DNA of 8,291 nucleotides. It comes from an uncultured Bacillota bacterium. GTDB taxonomy: Bacteria; Bacillota; Sulfobacillia; UBA995; UBA9673. Under the pieces are notes generated by a model. The model ran no database searches and was not told the origin of the DNA. It saw only the letters and a program-made list of their open reading frames with translations. Location: contig CALMHV010000346.1 of assembly GCA_937863905.1 (NCBI GenBank), forward strand, positions 1-8,291, written 5' to 3'. Positions 1 through 5,328 of this stretch are shown here, in pieces. A program made the translations under genes and the position numbers. The number at the start of each line of letters is the position of its first letter. Position 1 is the stretch's first letter.

Positions 1-114
1 CAGCGGGCCCGTTGGCACACTCGGCCGGCCCACGGCTCGACAGGCCCGCAGGGCCCAGGTAGACTGGACCTGCCGGATGTTGGCCCGGCGGAGTGGGAGG
101 ATCACAAGCCATGA
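1..114 (+). CDS. Possible 3' end of an upstream gene (partial, unidentified)
   Basis: Reading from base 1, one frame stays open until a TGA at 112-114 that overlaps the kinase ATG (ATGA). The last residues would read about LDLPDVGPAEWEDHKP. The overlap matches the coupled style of the genes downstream, but only 37 codons are visible. GC-rich DNA keeps many false frames open, and another frame ends at the TAG at 60-62. No family can be recognised, and third-position GC (roughly three quarters) does not separate the frames. The call is weak. Confidence 0.3.
   Translation, partial: QRARWHTRPAHGSTGPQGPGRLDLPDVGPAEWEDHKP
95..100 (+). promoter_or_regulatory. Shine-Dalgarno fixing the kinase start
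   Basis: GGGAGG lies 10 nt before the ATG at 111 and decides that start over an upstream in-frame start at 93. Confidence 0.7.
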
Positions 115-1091
115 TTATCACCGTGACCCTGAACGCGGCCTGGGACAAGACCTACTTCGTCGACGGCCTCCGCCCTGGGGAGACGCACGTCGTGGCCGAC
201 AGGCACGGTTGCGCCGGGGGCAAGGGCATCAACGTGGCCCGGGTCGTGGCGGCCCTGGGCGGGAGGGTCGTGGCGACCGGGCTGGCCGGCGGGCCGACCG
301 GGCGGGCCATCGTGGAGGGTTTGGCGGGCGAGGGCATCGAGACAGCCTTCCATCCCATTCGGGCCGACTCGCGGACGACCCTGGCCGTGGTCGACCGGAC
401 CGCCGGCGCCGCGACCGAGTTCCGCGAGCCGGGCGGGCCCATCTCGGCCGCGGAATCCGCGGGCTTCGCCGGCCATCTTGAACGGCTCCTGGACGGCGCT
501 TCGTTCTGTGTCTTCGCGGGAAGCCTTCCGCCCGGCCTTCCGGCCGACGCCTACGCCAGGCTGGTGGAACTAGCCCGGCGCCGCGGGGTGCGGGCGGTTC
601 TGGACACGAGCGGCCCGGCCCTGGTGGAGGGGGTCAGGGCCAGACCTTTCATGCTCAAACCCAACGTCGCAGAGGCGGCGACCTTGGCCAAGGCCCTGGG
701 CCTCGGCCCGGCCGACCCCGATCCCGCCCGGACGAGCCCCGCCCGCGGCGACCCTGTGGTCGCGGCCCTCCGCCTGGCGGCGCGGTTCGCGGAGGACTGC
801 GAGCTTGCCGTCCTGTCCCTCGGGCGCCTGGGAGTCGTCGCCTGCCGGGGCGCGGAACTGTGGCACGCGACCGTGGAACTCAAGAGAATCGTGAACCCGG
901 TGGGGTCGGGCGACGCCCTGGTCGCCGGAGTGATCGTGGCCCTGGAGCGGGGCGACGCCGTGGCGGACGCCCTCAGGCTGGGAGTGGCGGCGGGGGCCGC
1001 CAACGCCCTGACGGAGACGGCCGGGGACGTGCGACCGGGCGATGTGGCCCGCCTGCTCCCGGAGGTCGAGGTCAGGCAGGTCACGCCGTGA
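111..1091 (+). CDS. fruK: PfkB-family sugar-phosphate kinase, 1-phosphofructokinase type
   Basis: A 326-residue ribokinase/PfkB kinase of the 1-phosphofructokinase/tagatose-6-phosphate kinase group (COG1105 type). It probably phosphorylates fructose 1-phosphate to fructose 1,6-bisphosphate with ATP in the cytoplasm. Seen: an N-terminal TLNAAWDK sugar-site strand (residues 6-13), the first PfkB signature GGKGINVARV (36-45), a SGSLPPGLP-like segment (AGSLPPGLP), LDTSG, KPNVAEA, and the second signature VGSGDA with the catalytic-base Asp at 268. Between KPN and the C-terminal strands is a Pro/Asp-rich loop (LGPADPDPARTSP). The ATG at 111 is chosen over an in-frame upstream start because GGGAGG (95-100) is correctly spaced and the protein then begins with the family's usual MI-TVTLN. 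It is coupled to enzyme I through a GTGA overlap, suggesting shared control. Exact substrate (fructose 1-phosphate or tagatose 6-phosphate) is inferred, not shown. Confidence 0.88.
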   Translation: MIITVTLNAAWDKTYFVDGLRPGETHVVADRHGCAGGKGINVARVVAALGGRVVATGLAGGPTGRAIVEGLAGEGIETAFHPIRADSRTTLAVVDRTAGAATEFREPGGPISAAESAGFAGHLERLLDGASFCVFAGSLPPGLPADAYARLVELARRRGVRAVLDTSGPALVEGVRARPFMLKPNVAEAATLAKALGLGPADPDPARTSPARGDPVVAALRLAARFAEDCELAVLSLGRLGVVACRGAELWHATVELKRIVNPVGSGDALVAGVIVALERGDAVADALRLGVAAGAANALTETAGDVRPGDVARLLPEVEVRQVTP

Positions 1092-2809
1092 GCCCCGGCC
1101 GACGGTTTGCGGGGCAGGGCGCGGCCCCGGGTATCGCTATCGGGCCGGCCTACCTCTGGCCCCGACGCGGGCAGGCCGGTAGGGCGGTCGCGGCGGCAGG
1201 CTCCTGCCGGGGTGAGGTCGAGCGTCTCAGCGCCGCCGCGGCGGTGGCGCGGGAGGGGACCCGCGAGATAGTCCGGCAGGCGGGTCGGACCCTGACCCGG
1301 GCCGAGGCCGGCATCTTCGAGGCCCAACTCCTCATGCTCGACGACCCGAACCTTGTTGGCCGGGCGGAGGAGGCCATCCGGACCGGGGGCCTGAGCGCCG
1401 AGGAGGCCCTGGAAAGGGCGGGCGCCGAGTGCGCCGCGGCCTTGTTGCGAGCCGTCCCGGACGAGTCTTGGCGGGCCCGGGCGGCGGATGTGGCCGATGT
1501 GGTCGGTCGGGTGCTGGACGCCCTGGCCGAGCGTCCGGGGCCGTCTCTGCCCAGCTTCGACCACCCGGTCCTGGTCGTCGCGGAGGAACTCCTGCCATCC
1601 GACATCGTCGCCCTCGACCGGGAGAAGGTTCTCGGGCTCGTCACCCAGGCCGGCAGCCCGACCTCGCACGCATCTATCCTGGCGCGGAGCCTCGGCCTGC
1701 CGGCGGTCGCCGGCGTGCCTTCGGCGTGCGAGCTGATTCGTGAGGGGGACGTGGTGGCCGCCGACGGGGCCTCCGGTGAGGTGGTGGTCGGCCCGGACCC
1801 GGTCGAGGCGGAGGACTGGCGGGCGCGGCAGGCTTCCCGGCGGGAGTGGCGCGAGGGCCTTCGGTCGAGGGCCCACCTGCCCGCCATCACGACGGATGGA
1901 CACCGTATTCGGGTGGCGGCCAACATCGGGACACCGGACGAGGCCGAAACAGCGTTCTTGAACGGCGCGGACGGCATCGGCCTCTTCCGCACGGAGGTCT
2001 TCTTCATGGGCCGGGCCAGCTTGCCCGGCGAGGACGAGCAGTGCGGGGTCTACGGCGAGGTCATCCGTTGCCTGGCCCCGAGGCCGGTGGTCATCCGCAC
2101 TCTCGACGCGGGTGACGACAAGGCCCTGAACCTGGTCGCGAGTGGGGGCCGGGCGGTCAGGCTCGCCGGCGGGCGGAGTTCTCAACCGGCCTCGGGGCAC
2201 GAGGACGTGTTTCTGGCCCAGCTCCGCGCTGTCCTTCGGGCGGCGGCGGGCGCGGGGGAGGACGGTCGGGCGGGGGTGCGGCGCCCCGGCGAGGCCGAGG
2301 TCCGCGTCCTGTTCCCGATGGTCGCCAATCTGGCCGATGTCGTGGCGGCCAAGGCGCTCCTGGCCCGGGCCGCGGCCGAGCTCGACGCCCGCGGCGTGGT
2401 TCGCGGGGAGGTGAAGGTCGGCCTCATGATCGAGGTCCCATCCGCCGTGGCGCTCATAGGCCTTCTGCTCCGCGAGGTCGACTTCGTGAGCCTCGGAACG
2501 AACGACCTCGCGCGGCTCACGCCCGGCCCGGCCGAGGTCGCGATTCCGACCGTCTTGCGCCTCGTCGCCGCCGTGGCCGACGCGGCACGGCGGGCGGGCA
2601 AGCCCGTCGCCGTGTGCGGGGAACTCGCGGCGGACCCGCGAGCCATTCCGCTCCTCGTGGGCCTGGGCGTCGGTGAACTGAGCGTGGCCCCGCCTTTGGT
2701 CCCGGAGGTCAAAGAGGTGGTGCGGACCGTCTCACGCCGCGAGGCCGCGATTCTGGCCAAGCGACTCCTGACGGCCAGGCCCGCCGAGGGGGGCACCGGC
2801 GATGGCTGA
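1088..2809 (+). CDS. ptsI: PTS enzyme I (PEP-protein phosphotransferase), divergent active site
   Basis: At 573 residues this is the normal length for enzyme I, which takes phosphate from PEP and passes it to HPr in the cytoplasm. The GTG at 1088 overlaps the kinase stop (GTGA) and gives the standard GxxAxPGIAIG beginning; upstream starts in this frame would lie deep inside the kinase. Seen: a helical HPr-binding domain, a swivelling domain with TSHASILARS (phospho-His 194), and the PEP-binding barrel with GLFRTE (Arg301), IRTLD (Arg337), MIEVPS (Glu449), LGTND (Asn472, Asp473) and VCGE (Cys510). Odd features: the 18 residues that normally follow GTNDLxxYT and contain DRxN are replaced by 8 (479-486), so the active-site Arg (465 in E. 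coli) is missing. NPxLGxRxIR is nearly unrecognisable (357-366), and GGRTSH is GSPTSH. The frame stays open throughout, so no frameshift is visible. Family assignment is firm; catalytic competence is uncertain. Confidence 0.9.
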   Translation: MSPGRRFAGQGAAPGIAIGPAYLWPRRGQAGRAVAAAGSCRGEVERLSAAAAVAREGTREIVRQAGRTLTRAEAGIFEAQLLMLDDPNLVGRAEEAIRTGGLSAEEALERAGAECAAALLRAVPDESWRARAADVADVVGRVLDALAERPGPSLPSFDHPVLVVAEELLPSDIVALDREKVLGLVTQAGSPTSHASILARSLGLPAVAGVPSACELIREGDVVAADGASGEVVVGPDPVEAEDWRARQASRREWREGLRSRAHLPAITTDGHRIRVAANIGTPDEAETAFLNGADGIGLFRTEVFFMGRASLPGEDEQCGVYGEVIRCLAPRPVVIRTLDAGDDKALNLVASGGRAVRLAGGRSSQPASGHEDVFLAQLRAVLRAAAGAGEDGRAGVRRPGEAEVRVLFPMVANLADVVAAKALLARAAAELDARGVVRGEVKVGLMIEVPSAVALIGLLLREVDFVSLGTNDLARLTPGPAEVAIPTVLRLVAAVADAARRAGKPVAVCGELAADPRAIPLLVGLGVGELSVAPPLVPEVKEVVRTVSRREAAILAKRLLTARPAEGGTGDG

Positions 2810-3068
2810 AGCGCGCGTCGTGATCCGGACCGGGGGCGGCCTGCATGCCGGGCCGGCGGCGGCGCTGGTGGCGGAGGCTAGGCGGCACGCTTGCGCGGTG
2901 ACCTTCGCCTGCGGCGCCCGCGCGGCCAACGCCAAGAGCATCCTCGAGGTTCTCGCTCTGGGCGTGAAGGACGGCGAGGAATTGCTGGTCCGAGCCGAGG
3001 GCGAGGGGGCCGAGGACGCCGTAGGCGCGCTCGCGCGGGTGCTGGGGGAGCAGCGGGGCCGTCTTTGA
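2802..3068 (+). CDS. ptsH: HPr phosphocarrier protein with Arg17 replaced by Gly
   Basis: An 88-residue HPr, the small cytoplasmic carrier between enzyme I and the EIIA proteins and, in Bacillota, a regulator when phosphorylated on Ser46. Seen: GLHAGPA with phospho-acceptor His15 in the exact standard position, and NAKSILEVLALGV containing Ser46, the HPr kinase/phosphorylase site. The Arg that almost always follows (GLHARPA, Arg17) is Gly here (GGG at 2850-2852), one base from CGG. The ATG overlaps the enzyme I stop by 8 nt with a purine-rich GAGGGGGG stretch upstream, so translation is probably coupled. The remaining fold residues look intact and the length is usual. The sequence supports an HPr-family protein clearly. 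Whether it works as a normal sugar-PTS carrier is open. Confidence 0.9.
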   Translation: MAEARVVIRTGGGLHAGPAAALVAEARRHACAVTFACGARAANAKSILEVLALGVKDGEELLVRAEGEGAEDAVGALARVLGEQRGRL

Positions 3069-3097
3069 CACCTGGTGCCGGCGGAGGCCGGGGGAGA

Positions 3098-3117
3098 CCG
3101 TCCGCGGCTGCGGACGG
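3098..3117. repeat. Second hairpin adjoining the terminator
   Basis: CCGTCCGC, loop GGCT, GCGGACGG: a perfect 8-bp stem whose last two bases are the first two of the larger hairpin at 3116-3149. It may stack with that hairpin or stop readthrough from the opposite gene. Confidence 0.55.
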
Positions 3118-3149
3118 CAAGAAGCGGGCCTCCCGGCCCGCTTCTTGCC
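3116..3149 (+). terminator. Strong hairpin after HPr, probable (bidirectional) terminator
   Basis: A perfect 14-bp inverted repeat, GGCAAGAAGCGGGC / GCCCGCTTCTTGCC, with a 6-nt loop. It lies between two convergent genes, so it could end transcription from both sides. Only two T residues follow on the + strand, and no T run follows on the other strand, so it is not a textbook intrinsic terminator. Confidence 0.6.
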
Positions 3150-3204
3150 TTGACCGTCGTCTGTCTTCGCCCTCCGCGGAAACCTTAGGACGGCCGTCCC
3201 GTCG

Positions 3205-3387
3205 TCAGCGGGTCCTGGCGTCCACGTTGCCCCTCATGAACAGGAACCATGCGTTGTAGAGGGCCACTACGGCCCCGACGATGATGTTGTTCATGAGGAG
3301 CGAACTCTGGGTGGTGAAGATGCCCAGGAGGGGCGCCGCGACCAGCCAGGCCCCCACGACGATGTGGATGATGTGGAAGGTTGTCAG
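3205..3387 (-). CDS. Small two-helix membrane protein, SPW-repeat-like, CTG start
   Basis: A 60-residue protein recognisable only if a CTG start is allowed. Seen: helix 1 around residues 5-24 with VVGAWLVAAPLLGIF, a short polar loop (TTQSS), helix 2 around 30-51 with MNNIIVGAVVALYNAWF, then a charged tail (RGNVDARTR). The pattern G-x-WL-xx-(S/A)P-x-xLG followed by N-x-IIVG resembles one repeat of the SPW family (Pfam SPW), though the SPW triplet itself reads AAP. Its function is unknown. The start is set by AAGGAGG (3396-3402) 8 nt before CTG (3385-3387); a TAA lies in frame directly upstream, and no ATG, GTG or TTG is near the beginning. It is convergent with HPr and divergent from the zinc-ribbon gene. 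It sits where yqhV lies in Bacillus but does not resemble YqhV as I recall it. Confidence 0.68.
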   Translation of the reverse strand: MTTFHIIHIVVGAWLVAAPLLGIFTTQSSLLMNNIIVGAVVALYNAWFLFMRGNVDARTR

Positions 3388-3395
3388 TTATAACG

Positions 3396-3402
3396 CCTCC
3401 TT
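3396..3402 (-). promoter_or_regulatory. Shine-Dalgarno that defines a CTG start
   Basis: AAGGAGG on the - strand, a near-perfect anti-16S match, with an 8-nt spacer to CTG at 3387-3385. It is the main argument for the non-standard start of the SPW-like gene. Confidence 0.7.
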
Positions 3403-3417
3403 AGCTGATGCTAAAGG
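3399..3417 (-). promoter_or_regulatory. Leader hairpin overlapping the ribosome binding site
   Basis: On the - strand CCTTTAGC-ATCA-GCTAAGG can pair with one bulged A. The 3' arm contains the first four bases (AAGG) of the Shine-Dalgarno of the SPW-like gene. Such a stem could reduce or control translation, but it is short and could be chance. Confidence 0.35.
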
Positions 3418-3548
3418 TATATTCCCCTCTCGCAGACCCTCTAACCATTCTTGAGGAGCCCATCCGTGTTCGCGGGGCCGGGGCGGCCCGCAACTTCCTT
3501 GGTTACGTTTGTCTTCCCAGGCCATATTAGCCGCGGGAGGCGAGTGGG

Positions 3549-4148
3549 GTGGAGGACGCGGGGGAAGGAGCCGACCTGGTCAGCCGGGCGGCGTACCTGA
3601 GCGGTCTGGTGCGCGGGCTCGACCTAGGGACGACGTCCGAAGAAGGCCGCGTCCTGGAAGGAGTCCTCGGGCTCCTGGAGGACATGGCCAGGCAGGTCTG
3701 GAGGCTCAGCGCCCCAGAGACCCAAGGCCTCACGGAGCCAAGTCTGGCCGAAAGCGTGACGCCCCAGGCGCCGCATCGGTGGATCTCGCCCGTCGGTCCG
3801 GTCGCGGCCCCGGAGGTCCCCGACCGCCCCGTCTTTGTAGGCTGCGAGTGCCCTCGCTGCGGGGAGGATGTCTTCGTCCAGGCGGATATGACCGGCGCTC
3901 CCGACGCGGAGGGCCTCCCGGACGAAGGCCCCCGCGAGATGGGCATCACCTGCCCCAACTGCGGCGAGGTCGTCCGGGTCAGGGAGCAGCCGTCGGCCGG
4001 GGAATGGCTGCCCGTGGACGAGCAGGAGATTGCGCCCCGTCACTACACCGCGGCGCGGCGTCCCTCCCGGCGGGCGGGGCGGTCACCGACGCGACCCGGG
4101 CCAGGGTCGCACCGCCACGCGCGCCGCCCCTCCGAGCCCTCCGCATAA
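3549..4148 (+). CDS. CD1247-type N-terminal domain protein with zinc ribbon
   Basis: A 199-residue protein of unknown function. Residues 8-50 form a helical region, AAYLSGLVRGLDL followed by TSEEGRVLEGVLGLLEDMA, matching the N-terminal domain annotated in clostridial proteins as CD1247-type (YLKGLAEGLDL...STKEGKLL pattern). After a Pro-rich linker comes a zinc ribbon with C101-x2-C104 and C135-x2-C138, the two halves separated by an acidic loop; Cys99 is extra. The last 35 residues are Arg/Pro-rich and probably disordered. GTG at 3549 is chosen because GGGAGG (3535-3540) lies 8 nt upstream and the conserved domain begins just after. From memory, similar genes often lie beside efp and spoIIIAA in clostridia, which agrees with the position here and suggests a link to sporulation or stationary phase. 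The zinc ribbon suggests binding to nucleic acid or a protein partner; no activity is shown. Confidence 0.78.
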   Translation: MEDAGEGADLVSRAAYLSGLVRGLDLGTTSEEGRVLEGVLGLLEDMARQVWRLSAPETQGLTEPSLAESVTPQAPHRWISPVGPVAAPEVPDRPVFVGCECPRCGEDVFVQADMTGAPDAEGLPDEGPREMGITCPNCGEVVRVREQPSAGEWLPVDEQEIAPRHYTAARRPSRRAGRSPTRPGPGSHRHARRPSEPSA

Positions 4149-4171
4149 AGGGAGTGCCTGTCCCATAGCAA
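4143..4171 (+). promoter_or_regulatory. Candidate sigma-E promoter of the spoIIIA operon
   Basis: GCATAAA (4143-4149) matches the sigma-E -35 consensus KMATATT at 5 of 7 positions. A 14-nt spacer leads to CATAGCAA (4164-4171), which matches the -10 CATACAMT at 5 of 8 including CATA. Transcription would begin near 4178, leaving a leader of about 40 nt before spoIIIAA. In Bacillus subtilis the operon is sigma-E dependent. The -35 overlaps the TAA stop (4146-4148) of the preceding gene. Confidence 0.45.
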
Positions 4172-4195
4172 TGGGGTGAGCCAGGGGCTGCCTGG
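4162..4195. repeat. Two small inverted repeats in the spoIIIAA leader
   Basis: CCCAT-AGCA-ATGGG (4162-4175) covers the candidate -10, and CCAGG-GGCTG-CCTGG (4181-4195) lies in the predicted leader ahead of the SD at 4206-4210. Both stems are only 5 bp. They may be an operator or an mRNA structure, or chance in GC-rich DNA. Confidence 0.3.
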
Positions 4196-4218
4196 ACTTC
4201 TCTCCGGGAGCGAACGCC

Positions 4219-5328
4219 GTGTCCCCCCTTGATGCCGCGGCCACCCAACCTGCTTTGTCCGCGCCGCCGCGCCCTACCGGGCCGGACGGCCCTTCCGTCG
4301 CGTCCGCCGCGCTGCCCGGGTCCGTGACCATTCGCCCGCCGTCCCGTGACGAAATCCTGCCCTATCTGGCCCCGGCGGTGCGGCGCGCCTTGGAGCGGCT
4401 CGGCTCGGACCTGTGGGCCCGGGCCGAAGAAGTGCGGCTCCGCCGCGGTCGCCCGCTGTCCTTGGTCACCAACGGGGGCGATGTCTGGCTTTCGCCGCTG
4501 GGGCTGCCAACGGCCGACGTCTCCGCCGCGTATCAGGTCACGGCCGACGACACCCAGCGGACCCTGAGCCTTGTCAGCCAGGGGTCGGTCTACGCCCTGG
4601 AAGAGGAGTTCAGGAACGGCTACGTCACCATCCCGGGGGGGCACCGCGTCGGCCTGGTCGGGCGGGCCCTGCTTGAGAACGGACACCTGCGCACTCTCAC
4701 TCACGTGGCCGGGCTCAGCTTCCGGCTCTCCAGGGAGGTGAGGGGGGCCGCCAGAGGCGTCCTGGGAGCGGTCATCGGCCGGGCCGGTCGCCCACGCAGC
4801 GCCCTCATCGTTTCCCCTCCCGGGTGCGGCAAGACGACGTTCCTGCGCGACCTCGTGCGCCTCCTGAGCGACGGCGTGCCCGAGATGAGACTGCGCGGTT
4901 TCCGGGTGGGTTTGGTGGACGAAAGGTCCGAGGTGGCGGCCTGCTACGAAGGGGTCCCGCAACGCGACGTCGGCCTGCGCACCGACGTCCTGGACGCCTG
5001 TCCGAAAGCCCAGGGGGTCTTTCTGCTTCTCCGGGCGATGTCACCGGAGATCATCGCGGCCGACGAGGTCGGCCGGCCGGAGGACGCCCTCGCTCTGGGC
5101 GAGGCGGCCGCGTCCGGGGCGGCTGTCCTGGCCACGGCCCACGGGCACTCGCTGAGCGACCTTGCCGCCCGGCCCATGCTCCGCGACATCATCCGGTCGG
5201 GCCTCTTCGAGGTCTTCGTGGTTCTCAGCCGCCGCCACGGGCCGGGAACGATCGAGGCGGTCGAGACCACCGCTGACGGGTCGGGGAGCGGCGCCGTCTC
5301 CGCCGTTGGGGGTTGGGCCCGTGCTTAG
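4219..5328 (+). CDS. spoIIIAA: Stage III sporulation protein AA, SpoIIIAA ATPase
   Basis: The mother-cell cytoplasmic ATPase of the SpoIIIA-SpoIIQ channel, related to secretion ATPases. Seen: a family N-terminal domain from about residue 43 (EILPYLAPAVRRALERL, EEVRLRRGRPLSL), the RNGYVTIPGGHRVGL stretch, a Walker A at 199-207 (SPPGCGKTT, Lys205), a VDERSE motif (234-238), and AMSPEIIAADEVG followed by ATAHG, all typical of SpoIIIAA. The first Walker A position is Ser where Gly is usual. GTG at 4219 is preceded by GGGAG (4206-4210) at 8 nt. It gives 369 residues, longer than the roughly 307 of Bacillus, because of a Pro/Ala-rich N-terminal tail of about 40 residues plus a Gly/Ser/Ala tail at the C-terminus. 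An in-frame GTG at 4324 would remove the N-terminal tail but lacks a good SD. The stop overlaps spoIIIAB by 8 nt. Confidence 0.95.
   Translation: MSPLDAAATQPALSAPPRPTGPDGPSVASAALPGSVTIRPPSRDEILPYLAPAVRRALERLGSDLWARAEEVRLRRGRPLSLVTNGGDVWLSPLGLPTADVSAAYQVTADDTQRTLSLVSQGSVYALEEEFRNGYVTIPGGHRVGLVGRALLENGHLRTLTHVAGLSFRLSREVRGAARGVLGAVIGRAGRPRSALIVSPPGCGKTTFLRDLVRLLSDGVPEMRLRGFRVGLVDERSEVAACYEGVPQRDVGLRTDVLDACPKAQGVFLLLRAMSPEIIAADEVGRPEDALALGEAAASGAAVLATAHGHSLSDLAARPMLRDIIRSGLFEVFVVLSRRHGPGTIEAVETTADGSGSGAVSAVGGWARA

Larger units (their letters stand above)
3388..3548. other. Divergent intergenic region
   Basis: This spacer separates the - strand SPW-like gene from the + strand zinc-ribbon gene and is less GC-rich than its surroundings at the left end. 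It must hold promoters for both directions unless one gene is read through from elsewhere. On the - strand GAATATACC (3415-3423) could be a -10 with only a weak -35. On the + strand TTGGTT (3499-3504) and CATATT (3523-3528), 18 nt apart, form a poor sigma-A-like pair that would leave a leader of only about 14 nt. None is convincing alone. No RNA gene or further ORF with an SD was seen. Confidence 0.4.

Noticed and set aside
2100..2190. Frameshift as the cause of the odd NPxLGxR region in enzyme I
   Set aside because: The spacing between GDDK and FLAQLRA equals that of Bacillus enzyme I, and neither other frame contains an NPxLGxR-like sequence.
551..2200. 549-residue open frame on the - strand opposite the kinase and enzyme I genes
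   Set aside because: It is an antisense frame kept open by high GC, rich in Arg/Pro/Gly, with no recognisable domain, and lies opposite two clear genes.
3499..3528. TTGGTT...CATATT as a sigma-A promoter, or CATATT as a sigma-E -35, for the zinc-ribbon gene
   Set aside because: The sigma-A match is weak with an 18-nt spacer and almost no leader. For sigma-E the -10 would fall on the start codon and does not match.
3509..4168. 219-residue + strand frame overlapping the zinc-ribbon gene
   Set aside because: Arg/Gly/Pro-rich with no domain; the competing frame has a good SD, the CD1247-type domain and paired cysteines.
5162..5320. Extended N-terminus for SpoIIIAB inside spoIIIAA
   Set aside because: The additional residues are Arg/Ser-rich, unlike the family, whose proteins begin with the hydrophobic helix found after GTG 5321.
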